This document shows, in pieces, positions 1-6,061 of a stretch of 13,689 nt of DNA. The DNA lies in the NCBI GenBank assembly GCA_017551215.1, contig JAFZMA010000038.1, forward strand, positions 1 to 13,689, given 5' to 3'. Under the pieces are notes generated by a model. It made no database searches and was not told the DNA's origin. It was given only the letters and a program-made list of their open reading frames with translations. The stretch's first letter is position 1. Each line of letters opens with the position of its first letter. The DNA is from Bacteroidales bacterium. GTDB taxonomy: Bacteria; Bacteroidota; Bacteroidia; Bacteroidales; UBA932. A program made the position numbers and the translations under genes.

Positions 1-552
1 GAAAGAAACATCATAAGGAAAATCTTAACGGACATCCGGATAGAAGCCTCTTCAGAGTTCGACAGGAACTTTGAGAGGCAGGCTTTCTTCTCTGAAGCCT
101 GGCAGAGACGGAAGAGTCCTTCCAGATCCCAGAGGGGTACACTCATCCAGTCTGGTGCTCTCAGAAGGAGTATCACCAGCAAGAGCGATGACAACAGCAT
201 TACCTTCTACACCTCTCTACCCTATGCCGTCATTCACAACGAGGGCGGAGAAATCATGGTTACACCCAGGATGAAAGCCTTCTTCTGGCATAAATACTAC
301 GAGGCCACCGGAGGTTTCAAGCGCAAGAAAGACGGTTCGCTGAGCCAGAGCAAAGCCCAGGTGCAGCTCTCCAACGAAGCCGAGTTCTGGAAGCACCTTG
401 CCCTTATGAAGGTGGGCAAGACCATAAAAATTCCCAAAAGACGGTTCCTGGGAACCTCTCCGGAGCTGGAGAAGATGGTTAGACGCATCATTGAACACAA
501 TCTGGAGCTCTACTCCAAGTCCATCATAGACAACCTGAGAAAGAACGTATAA
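1..552 (+). CDS. Phage virion morphogenesis protein (Mu gpG-like), 5'-truncated by window edge
   Basis: The reading frame is open from base 1 to the TAA at 550-552, giving 183 residues with no start in view, so the N-terminus lies outside the window. An internal ATG at 256 opens the same frame but would drop clearly coding sequence. Family features are seen in order: a basic stretch RRKSPSRSQRG, the block YTSLPYAVIHNEGGEI, then TPRMKAFFWHKYYEATGG, and IPKRRFLGTSPELE near the C-terminus. These match the gpG / phage tail completion (Phage_tail_S-like) group, whose members act at the head-tail or tail-tip stage of assembly. The next gene begins 21 bases on, in the same direction. The family call rests on motif memory; the frame itself is certain. 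Confidence 0.85.
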   Translation, partial: ERNIIRKILTDIRIEASSEFDRNFERQAFFSEAWQRRKSPSRSQRGTLIQSGALRRSITSKSDDNSITFYTSLPYAVIHNEGGEIMVTPRMKAFFWHKYYEATGGFKRKKDGSLSQSKAQVQLSNEAEFWKHLALMKVGKTIKIPKRRFLGTSPELEKMVRRIIEHNLELYSKSIIDNLRKNV

Positions 553-573
553 AGACCTTTTAAATGCCATATT

Positions 574-765
574 ATGAAGAAATCTGACAAAACCGCAGCT
601 TTAATTTTAATTCTGCTAATGATTGTGGCCTTATTTGGCTGTTTCTATGCCTTTACCCGTGTGATTGCACACAGGCAAAGAGAAAACATTCAGGCTGACA
701 CAACACATGTGCAAGCCCTTTATGAGGATATCTGGGGCAATGCCGTCAAGGAGGGTAGCTTATGA
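574..765 (+). CDS. Small single-pass membrane protein, unknown function
   Basis: A 63-residue protein starting MKKSDKTAALILILL. One hydrophobic segment spans about residues 8-30 and is followed by a charged tail (AHRQRENIQ...). The LFGC inside the hydrophobic stretch vaguely resembles a lipobox, but hydrophobicity continues past it, so a plain transmembrane anchor is more likely. Its TGA (763-765) overlaps the ATG of the next gene (762-764) in an ATGA junction, which implies translational coupling and a joint role. I do not recognise a family. Its position between tail-completion genes suggests either a moron or an accessory of the next protein. Confidence 0.65.
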   Translation: MKKSDKTAALILILLMIVALFGCFYAFTRVIAHRQRENIQADTTHVQALYEDIWGNAVKEGSL

Positions 766-1286
766 TGCTCATTATCCTGATTCTGGCAACCCTGCTATGC
801 ATAATCTTCTCTTTCGTATATCATTTTGCCTACATGAAGGGTTACAAAGAAGGCTGCATAGATATGTACAATGATTTGGAGGAGACAGGCGGAGACTTAT
901 TTAACAAATTAAAGATAAAGAAAATGAAGTACGCAGTGAAAAACATCGAAAAGGATGGCAAGTTGGTAGCCATTGAAGTACCAATCATAAATGTAAGAAT
1001 AGACCTGGAGGATATCTCTTCAGAATCCATGACATGGGATCAGGCAATGGATTATGCCAGGTCTAAAGGCAAAAGGCTTCTGACAAAGGAGGAATTCGGA
1101 ATCCTCATTTACCTAAAAGACCAGCTGCCGGAATCATTGAAGCGGCTATGGTTCTGGACTTCCTCAGAATATGAAGGAGACAGCCAGTTCCGCTATGCTT
1201 TCCTCGTGCCCTACTATAGCAATGTAGGCAGCCCCAATAAGTACACTAGAAACTATGTTGTTCCTGTTTCGGACTTGACAACTTAA
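762..1286 (+). CDS. Membrane-anchored protein with a C-type-lectin/FGE-like (DUF1566-type) C-terminal region
   Basis: A 174-residue protein with an N-terminal transmembrane segment (about residues 2-25), a charged linker, and a C-terminal part that reads like the Lcl/FGE-sulfatase/C-type-lectin fold: MTWDQAMDYARSKGKRLLT, then KEEF, FWTSSEY, YAFLVP and finally YVVPVSDL. In that family the pattern is W..A..YA...G.RLPT..E, then (F/Y)W(S/T)S and a closing V.PV strand. The start could be 762 or the adjacent ATG at 765; the first gives an ATGA overlap with the upstream 63-residue gene. The fold is used for ligand display, and in some phages for variable receptor-binding proteins. With a membrane anchor it may instead sit on the host envelope, as a lysogenic conversion or exclusion factor. 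Function is inferred. Confidence 0.7.
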   Translation: MMLIILILATLLCIIFSFVYHFAYMKGYKEGCIDMYNDLEETGGDLFNKLKIKKMKYAVKNIEKDGKLVAIEVPIINVRIDLEDISSESMTWDQAMDYARSKGKRLLTKEEFGILIYLKDQLPESLKRLWFWTSSEYEGDSQFRYAFLVPYYSNVGSPNKYTRNYVVPVSDLTT

Positions 1287-1308
1287 TTCTTAAGACTATA
1301 TCCTGATT

Positions 1309-1761
1309 ATGAGAAAGGAACTATATGAGGACTTGATTGCTGCATTAAAGCTCATCAAGGATAACAACAACCAGCCAAAGATAAAGCACATAGACCTCTG
1401 GAATCAGAATGTTGCTTTCATTACCGAGGATGAATCCTGGCCGATGCCGGCTGTATTCATAGAGTTCGGGCAGATAGACTGGAAGCCGCTGAAGGGAGCT
1501 TCGCCAGCCTGGACAGGAGAGGGCACAATCCTGCTGCATATTGTCACCCAGTGGCATGGTTCCGCTGCAGACGGCAGCCCTGAGATGGATAGCAACCTGG
1601 AATGCTGGAGCCTGGCAGATGAGATACAGCAGAAGATTGAGGGAGGCAGTGGAAGCTCCTTCCGTAATATATCCCTTCTGCAGACTCAGACCAACCACAA
1701 CCACGAAGACATAGTGGAAAACATTGAAATCTATAGTGTAAAACTCCAAAGAACCCTATAA
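1309..1761 (+). CDS. Tail-completion / tail-terminator candidate
   Basis: A 150-residue protein, MRKELYEDLIAALK at the start, with the blocks KIKHIDLWNQNVAF, PAVFIEFGQIDWKP and IEIYSVKLQRTL. Alternating strands follow a short N-terminal helix, and the length fits the small proteins that cap or complete phage tails (compare Mu gp37/DUF1834-like and lambda gpU-like roles). I do not recognise a named family firmly; the tail assignment comes mainly from position, next to a gpG-like gene and just before a strong terminator that closes this operon. No membrane segment or signal peptide is present. It is probably cytoplasmic before incorporation into the virion. Confidence 0.6.
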   Translation: MRKELYEDLIAALKLIKDNNNQPKIKHIDLWNQNVAFITEDESWPMPAVFIEFGQIDWKPLKGASPAWTGEGTILLHIVTQWHGSAADGSPEMDSNLECWSLADEIQQKIEGGSGSSFRNISLLQTQTNHNHEDIVENIEIYSVKLQRTL

Positions 1762-1800
1762 AAAGGCAGCAAGTAGTATTAAAGTGTGATGTCAATGCCG

Positions 1801-1835
1801 CCGCCAGCTCAGGCCTGAGCTGGCGGTTCTCTTTT
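1801..1835 (+). terminator. Strong rho-independent terminator closing the first + strand operon
   Basis: Bases 1801-1826 form a perfect 26-base palindrome (left arm CCGCCAGCTCAGG, right arm its exact complement), which would fold as a GC-rich stem of about 11 bp with a 4-base loop. It is followed by TTCTCTTTT at 1827-1835. It lies 40 bases after the stop at 1761 and ahead of the AT-rich island, insulating the island from the tail-completion operon. Confidence 0.85.
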
Positions 1836-1924
1836 CCCAGAATAGTGTAAACATTTCCAGAATTAACAGAATCTCAAGGGCAACCAAGAATTATTTACCT
1901 TTTGGTTTGGTTAATAATCAGAAT

Positions 1925-1958
1925 ATTGACACTTTTGCACAAAATTTGTATATATTTG
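1925..1958 (+). promoter_or_regulatory. Bacteroidota-type promoter of the AT-rich island
   Basis: TATATTTG at 1951-1958 matches the -7 consensus TAnnTTTG. The best -33 candidate is ATTG at 1925-1928 (inside TATTGAC), 22 bases upstream, slightly long for the class. TTTTG at 1933-1937 is too close. The predicted start of transcription (about 1963-1966) falls at or just before the ATG at 1966, so the mRNA would be nearly leaderless unless the gene starts at ATG 1975. Upstream, AACCAA (1882-1887) and TTGGTT (1907-1912) could pair, a possible operator. Confidence 0.5.
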
Positions 1959-1965
1959 CAGCATT

Positions 1966-2403
1966 ATGAAAACAATGGCTAATGAAAACCTTGAGTGGGT
2001 ACGGGACTTAAAATGGTCCGATCCTGTGGTACTTTCAGAAAACACTCTCGTAAAATTTGAATCCCCTAACACCCGTCTTCAGATATTGAATTCTAACACG
2101 ATTGTATTGGATAATGTTCTTTATCTGTTGGTTAAGGCGTTTAATAATAGGACGCGAGAAAAAAACTACTTCCAGAAGTATTGCGAACTGCTTAGTGGTG
2201 ATATTACGGAGGATGAATTTAATGAAGAAATCAGAGCAAATATGGATAAATATGTTTTGCCAGCTGGAGAATTTGTTGGTCAAGAAGATATCTTTACAGC
2301 CAATAAGTTGGCTTCCCATTTAATGGGTATTAATAGTTCTGATGATTTTCAGTCTGTATTTTCCATTGATGACGAATCCCTGGTTAAGTGTTTAGTAGAA
2401 TAG
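1966..2403 (+). CDS. Unknown protein, first gene of AT-rich cassette
   Basis: A 145-residue acidic soluble protein. The ATG at 1966 is predicted to lie almost on the transcription start, so the in-frame ATG at 1975 (MANENLEW) is a realistic alternative. A strand-rich first half (PVVLSENTLVKFESPNTRLQIL) leads into a helical second half with DITEDEFNEEI. No transmembrane segment, signal peptide or catalytic motif is visible, and I do not recognise a family. The coding sequence is low in GC (one sampled 60-base line, 2161-2220, has 22 G/C), unlike the phage structural genes. It is the first of three closely packed genes; the next ATG (2406) follows its stop by two bases. Candidate roles are immunity to the adjacent MuF toxin, superinfection exclusion or anti-phage defence, all inferred from context. 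Confidence 0.65.
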   Translation: MKTMANENLEWVRDLKWSDPVVLSENTLVKFESPNTRLQILNSNTIVLDNVLYLLVKAFNNRTREKNYFQKYCELLSGDITEDEFNEEIRANMDKYVLPAGEFVGQEDIFTANKLASHLMGINSSDDFQSVFSIDDESLVKCLVE

Positions 2404-2405
2404 TT

Positions 2406-2861
2406 ATGGGGGAAGGTGTTATTACTCATGAGTTTTATGCTCCTGGTGATATTATAGAAGGAGCTAAGTGCGATATATGTACAAGAAAGTATGACTTCAA
2501 GGGATTGCAGAAAGATCCTATCACCAATACTCCGATGGTAAAATATGAGCTTTCTAAAAATGGTAGTGTTGAGGTCACAAAGGAGATGACATATAGTAAA
2601 GAAGAACGAGAGAAACGTGATTCTTTGAATATCCATTATAAATTAGCCGATAAGATAAGAGCGGAAGCTATAACAGTATATATTAATACTCTAACGAAAG
2701 TTGATTTCAAGGATACTGAAGGAGTTTCACACACACACGGTGCCAATATATATTCTTCAAAGGAAAGCGTCGTTGGAGTTATAAAATATCCTTTTAACAA
2801 TTTATCAAAAGCATTAGGCGAAAAAAGTCAAAAATATATAGCATTGAAAAATGGAAAGTAA
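2406..2861 (+). CDS. Unknown lysine-rich protein with CxxC, second gene of cassette
   Basis: About 151 residues from the ATG at 2406 (MGEGVITHEFYAPGD). A GTG at 2388 in the same frame would overlap the upstream gene and is less likely. Visible features are a single CDIC motif near residue 25, a charged central helix rich in K/E/R (KEEREKRDSLN) and a histidine-containing stretch (VSHTHGANIY). One CxxC pair alone could help bind a metal only with partners, perhaps those histidines, or in a dimer. There is no membrane segment or signal. Composition is very AT-rich, especially at the 3' end. It overlaps the next gene by 11 bases, showing co-transcription. I cannot assign a family. Confidence 0.65.
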   Translation: MGEGVITHEFYAPGDIIEGAKCDICTRKYDFKGLQKDPITNTPMVKYELSKNGSVEVTKEMTYSKEEREKRDSLNIHYKLADKIRAEAITVYINTLTKVDFKDTEGVSHTHGANIYSSKESVVGVIKYPFNNLSKALGEKSQKYIALKNGK

Positions 2862-3285
2862 TAAAATTGAGGTAAATATACTGACTCTTTGCGATTATGC
2901 ACAAGAGTATAATGGAAGGCTTATGATAACTGGGGCTTTTAATTCATTAGTCCTAAGTAGATTTCCTTTCACATATCCTGAAATAGCATTAGTTGCAAGA
3001 TTTTCTGTACCTTCTTCAGGAGAGCATATTATTGAATTTGGCATAAAAGAGGTTTCCGGCAAATATACTCTGATGGAAAAGCAATCCATAAAAATGATCA
3101 GCACTGGAGAATTAAGATCTCCCTATGCTAATTTGATAATAAAAGGTAATAATGTGATTATTCCGGAACCTGGAAAATATCAAGTTTTATTCAAGGTAGA
3201 TGGACAGGACTTTATAACCTACTTGACAGTAAGTGATGTAAAGAATTCTAAACTTGTGAAAAGCGAGATTCAGATAAAAAAGTAG
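2851..3285 (+). CDS. DUF6941-like beta-rich protein, third gene of cassette
   Basis: A 144-residue protein. The N-terminal block VNILTLCDYAQEYNGRLMI followed by TGAFNSLVL resembles the DUF6941 signature (a strand, a D at the end of it, an NG turn, then a G-F strand), and the later IPEPGKYQVLFKVDG and ITYLTV strands fit a beta-sandwich of that kind. The function of DUF6941 is not established, as far as I know. It has no signal or membrane segment. It overlaps the preceding gene by 11 bases and ends three bases before the promoter of the small-RNA candidate. As the cassette gene nearest to the convergent MuF toxin tip, it is a reasonable candidate immunity protein, though equally it may be a stand-alone accessory. 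The family call is from memory of the motif. Confidence 0.65.
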   Translation: MESNKIEVNILTLCDYAQEYNGRLMITGAFNSLVLSRFPFTYPEIALVARFSVPSSGEHIIEFGIKEVSGKYTLMEKQSIKMISTGELRSPYANLIIKGNNVIIPEPGKYQVLFKVDGQDFITYLTVSDVKNSKLVKSEIQIKK

Positions 3286-3287
3286 AT

Positions 3288-3319
3288 TTTGTAAAATCAA
3301 AATAAAATGCATATATTTG
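3288..3319 (+). promoter_or_regulatory. Consensus Bacteroidota promoter driving the small-RNA candidate
   Basis: TTTG at 3288-3291, a 20-base spacer, and TATATTTG at 3312-3319 match the -33/-7 consensus of the primary sigma factor of Bacteroidota in sequence and spacing. The predicted start is GG at 3324-3325. It points toward the 3' end of the - strand MuF gene, so it cannot serve a normal downstream gene on its own strand; the next + strand gene is more than 5 kb away. It shares the 11-base string ATATATTTGCA with the cassette promoter at 1950-1960. Confidence 0.6.
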
Positions 3320-3322
3320 CAT
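3290..3322 (-). terminator. Possible weak terminator for the packaging/portal operon
   Basis: On the - strand, ATGCA / TGCAT arms (3318-3322 and 3307-3311) form a 5-bp AT-rich stem followed by TTTATTTTG. The stem is weak. The same bases are better explained as the -7 promoter element on the + strand. The stronger GGTGC-type hairpin just upstream on the - strand (3324-3349) lacks a T tract of its own but could help stop transcription together with this element. Confidence 0.25.
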
Positions 3323-3323
3323 T

Positions 3324-3392
3324 GGTGCTATCCCGAGAGGGTTTGCGCCACCGGAGGAAGGAAGGCTATTTGAAGTCTTCCTTTCGTATTTT
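3324..3392 (+). ncRNA. Putative small RNA, antisense to the 3' end of the MuF toxin gene
   Basis: From the predicted transcription start at 3324 the RNA would open directly with a hairpin: GGTGC (3324-3328) pairs with GCGCC (3345-3349), a UAU/UUU internal loop follows, then CCC/GGG closes a GAGA tetraloop of the GNRA class. A purine-rich single strand (ACCGGAGGA) leads to a second stem, 3356-3365 with 3376-3385, 10 bp including two G-U pairs, followed by TATTTT (3387-3392), a terminator-like end. Total length is about 69 bases. Its last 27 bases overlap the coding end of the MuF gene on the opposite strand. Such an RNA could dampen toxin-gene expression or act in trans through its GGAGGA stretch. 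No open reading frame of note fits inside. Transcription is unproven. Confidence 0.45.
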
Positions 3393-4787
3393 AAATCCGT
3401 CTGAAACTATCTCCTTCTCAGAGAAAGTGCGGTCTAACCCCCTCCAAATCACTGTAATATCAGAGATTCTATTCTTCTTTACAAAGCTACATCTATTATG
3501 CATGGAATGCGATAGTTCGTCTAAATCAGCATCATCACAAATCTTAATTACTAAACTTGAAGCCTGCCTTCTACCATCTTTTATTGCTTTGTCGTAAGAA
3601 TTGTATGTGTTTTTTGTATTGACCTTATACTCTTGTTTATAACCAAGCGTATGATTATATGAATCAGCATTTTTAACACCTTTCTTGTTGTCGATCTTTG
3701 GCATAAGGTCTATGTCATACCCATATTTATTGGCAAGATATACAGCAATTGATTTATTGTCTTCTCTCTCATCCGGACTCTGCGTATAGTGTTGCCTTAC
3801 ACGTCCTTTATTTGTAGGTATTGTTTCATAGCCGCAGACTTTTGTGCGGAGAAAAACACAAGTTTGGCAGAGAGGATTGTCCGGATCTCCGGAATAGAGC
3901 TTGAGGTTTGTTTTGGTACAACCACGGCACTTGCTGATGGTGTATGGGTTGTAGTCTGGGAAGGTTTTCTGCTGCTTGCCAGGATTGAAGTTGAACATTC
4001 CTTTCTTATCGTTGGCAAGAGCTTTGGAGCCACGCTGCATGGCTTCGTTATGAGGTGTTGCTTCGTGCATATACCGGAGCACCTGAACTACCGTGCAGCG
4101 ACAGTTCCAGCCGTTTGGCGGATAGTAGGAATCCCAGAAGGAGTCTGATGCTGGAAGTGTGACATCGTGCAGTGCTGCGTGTTCCGGTCTGACAGCTCCG
4201 TCGTTTGCGGTACGGTACTGCAGATAGTATTCTTCCTCATTCTGGGTGAACTCCTCCCATTTGGCTGCCATTTCTGAAGATGCAGAGGCAAAGTTATACT
4301 CCGCCTTCAGGTATCTTTCATTGTAGGTCTGGTCTATCTTTTTAACGTCATTTAAGAACTGGTTAAACGGCTTTTTATTGCCGTTTTCATCCAGGAGTGA
4401 AGGAAATGCCTCGCCAAGTTCATGGAAGGTCTTAAAACCGCTGAAAATGTAGTTTGAACGCTGAAGATTCTCTCTCATGGAGTCAGACATTTCAGCATTG
4501 GCAAAGGTGGAATCCAGGATATCTGCATGTGTCTGTATGAAGCTCTCCACCTCCGGTTCTCGGAGGATGTCTATCCTGAGAGCAGCACCTTTTTCGTTGA
4601 AAAGTGCGCTCATCATCTTGCTGAACTTCTTGTGTAGCTTTTCAAGGAGTTCCGCTGGTACTTCCTCCTGTTTAGCTAGATTCAGCGATTCGCCTTGAGA
4701 TTCGGCAGCATGGATTATGTCTTCCTGCCAGCCGGCCAGGATTTGCTCATACCTTTGATGCAGCCCCAGATAGTCGCTGGGGCTCAG
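3366..4787 (-). CDS. MuF-type minor capsid protein (Mu gp30-like) with C-terminal nuclease-like toxin domain
   Basis: The first in-frame ATG is at 4616, but the frame stays open and clearly coding upstream (LSPSDYLGLHQRYEQILAGW, then a KxxEEVPAELLEKLHKKF helix), with no ATG, GTG or TTG before the TAA at 4872-4874. The best start is CTG at 4787-4785, overlapping the portal TGA as CTGA; that gives 473 residues. The MuF core ends in RPEHAALHDVTLP ... FWDSYYPPNGWNCRC. A linker then carries CRGC and CQTC pairs (about residues 287-310), a possible zinc knuckle. The last ~140 residues resemble CdiA-type nuclease tips: N-helix (NKSIAVYLANKYGYD), NADSYN, EYK at about residues 386-388, and a Q-containing helix, compatible with a PD-(D/E)XK nuclease; a PBECR-type RNase is an alternative. 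GC falls sharply across the domain junction, a sign of tip exchange. MuF toxins would be packed in virions and delivered with the genome. Confidence 0.8.
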   Translation of the reverse strand: MSPSDYLGLHQRYEQILAGWQEDIIHAAESQGESLNLAKQEEVPAELLEKLHKKFSKMMSALFNEKGAALRIDILREPEVESFIQTHADILDSTFANAEMSDSMRENLQRSNYIFSGFKTFHELGEAFPSLLDENGNKKPFNQFLNDVKKIDQTYNERYLKAEYNFASASSEMAAKWEEFTQNEEEYYLQYRTANDGAVRPEHAALHDVTLPASDSFWDSYYPPNGWNCRCTVVQVLRYMHEATPHNEAMQRGSKALANDKKGMFNFNPGKQQKTFPDYNPYTISKCRGCTKTNLKLYSGDPDNPLCQTCVFLRTKVCGYETIPTNKGRVRQHYTQSPDEREDNKSIAVYLANKYGYDIDLMPKIDNKKGVKNADSYNHTLGYKQEYKVNTKNTYNSYDKAIKDGRRQASSLVIKICDDADLDELSHSMHNRCSFVKKNRISDITVIWRGLDRTFSEKEIVSDGFKIRKEDFK

Positions 4788-6043
4788 TCGAAAAAAGAGG
4801 TTGGAGAGTTTTTGCTTCCGCTTAGCGATGGCAGTCCGTTGCTCCTTCTTGCTCCTGCTGGAATACCATATTTATCCTCGAAATAAGAACCATCAACTTC
4901 ATAGTTGTTGAGAACCATCTGCTCAATGGCCACCTGCTGTTCTGGAGTATAATCCACAGGATCATCCCAGTCAAAGGTAAGACCCTGGACTGGGAATCCG
5001 TGCTTTATCATCTTTGGCAGTAACTGGTTGTTGATGATATCCCTGACCATATCGCAGTATGCCTCAATGAGGTTCTTGAAGACCTTCATGTGTGTCTGGC
5101 TCTGCGACAGGCTACTGCCGTCTTCTATGGTCATGGTCTGCTTGAGCACCAGCTTGGAGAGCTCAGAGTTACAGCGGTCAATTCTCTTGTCATAAACATT
5201 GAAAGCATCTCCCTTAGAACTTTCCACCAACTCAATCTCTGTGGAGTCATCAAAAACGCCCCAGGCTTTTGCTCCCATGTTCTCCATCATTCCGGCCAGC
5301 TTCTTCCTCTCGTTGTCATCCCGTGCCGAAGTCTTGGCAATCCTGACTGGAATTCCGAACATCTCGGCAAAGGTATCCCAGAACGCTCCGGCATATTTCT
5401 TAGGAATGGTATGGAGAGCCGCCTTGCGGTAAAGTCCGAGGTCATCTTTCTTTCCGGCCTCTATGAGCCAATCTGAGTACGGTGCAGAACGATAATCTAT
5501 ACCGTATTGCCACCCCTCACCCTGGCTTTTGACGATTCGGCCATATTCCGGAATGACATGCTTTCTTGGAATCAGGGTTACACCGTCAAAGTTTATGTTT
5601 CCCTTTTCATCTGTAATGACATTCCCAAGCTCTATTAGAGAATGGCCCCAGTAAATTGATTCTAGGATATAGTCCATGAGGTCTTTGAACCACTCGGTGT
5701 TGAAATATACTTCCGCATCCTTCACCGTATCTCCTTTCTCATTGGTAAGCTTGAAGCTGCGGCACTTGACAAAGCCGTTTACCTGCCCGATGGCTCCCGT
5801 CAGGTGCGCATCCAAATCCACATCGTTATATATGTCATAAAGCTGCAGCCTGGACGGGTTTTCTATGTTCACTGCCAGCTGGCAGGCATATCTCCAATGG
5901 GATATGTCGTGCTCTGTGAGCATGTCCGTATATCGCTGAAGGTCTACAACCACTTTTTTCAGCCTCTTACGGTCTTTCTCCTTTGCCAGATTAAATGTGC
6001 CGTGCTTCTCGGAATTGAGTATGATGTTCTCTTTCTTTGCCAT
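4784..6043 (-). CDS. Portal protein (Mu gp29-like, DUF935)
   Basis: A 419-residue protein, the usual size for Mu-type portals. Portals form the dodecameric ring at the head vertex through which DNA enters and to which the tail attaches. Diagnostic blocks are YNDVDLDAHLTGAIGQ near residue 70, ESIYWGHSLIELG at about 130, IPVRIAKTSARDDNERKKL at about 230, and the long helical part GSSLSQSQTHMKVFKNL before YTPEQQVAIEQM. The ATG start (MAKKENIILNSEKHG) lies 18 bases after the upstream stop codon. Its TGA overlaps the proposed CTG start of the MuF gene, the classic portal-MuF pairing of Mu-like phages. Basal composition matches the neighbouring structural genes. Confidence 0.92.
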   Translation of the reverse strand: MAKKENIILNSEKHGTFNLAKEKDRKRLKKVVVDLQRYTDMLTEHDISHWRYACQLAVNIENPSRLQLYDIYNDVDLDAHLTGAIGQVNGFVKCRSFKLTNEKGDTVKDAEVYFNTEWFKDLMDYILESIYWGHSLIELGNVITDEKGNINFDGVTLIPRKHVIPEYGRIVKSQGEGWQYGIDYRSAPYSDWLIEAGKKDDLGLYRKAALHTIPKKYAGAFWDTFAEMFGIPVRIAKTSARDDNERKKLAGMMENMGAKAWGVFDDSTEIELVESSKGDAFNVYDKRIDRCNSELSKLVLKQTMTIEDGSSLSQSQTHMKVFKNLIEAYCDMVRDIINNQLLPKMIKHGFPVQGLTFDWDDPVDYTPEQQVAIEQMVLNNYEVDGSYFEDKYGIPAGARRSNGLPSLSGSKNSPTSFFD

Positions 6044-6061
6044 ATCAATGGATTTTTAAGA

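Noticed and set aside
217..570. 117-residue - strand frame over the gpG-like gene
   Set aside because: Shadow of a strongly supported + strand gene; no motif, no plausible operon partner.
762..1286. Diversity-generating retroelement target
   Set aside because: The fold is suggestive, but there is no reverse transcriptase, template repeat or duplicated variable segment in the window.
3307..3597. 96-residue + strand reading frame after the 3288-3319 promoter
   Set aside because: Its start lies inside the -7 element, upstream of the predicted transcription start, and the rest is the complement of the MuF toxin gene; the protein looks non-coding.
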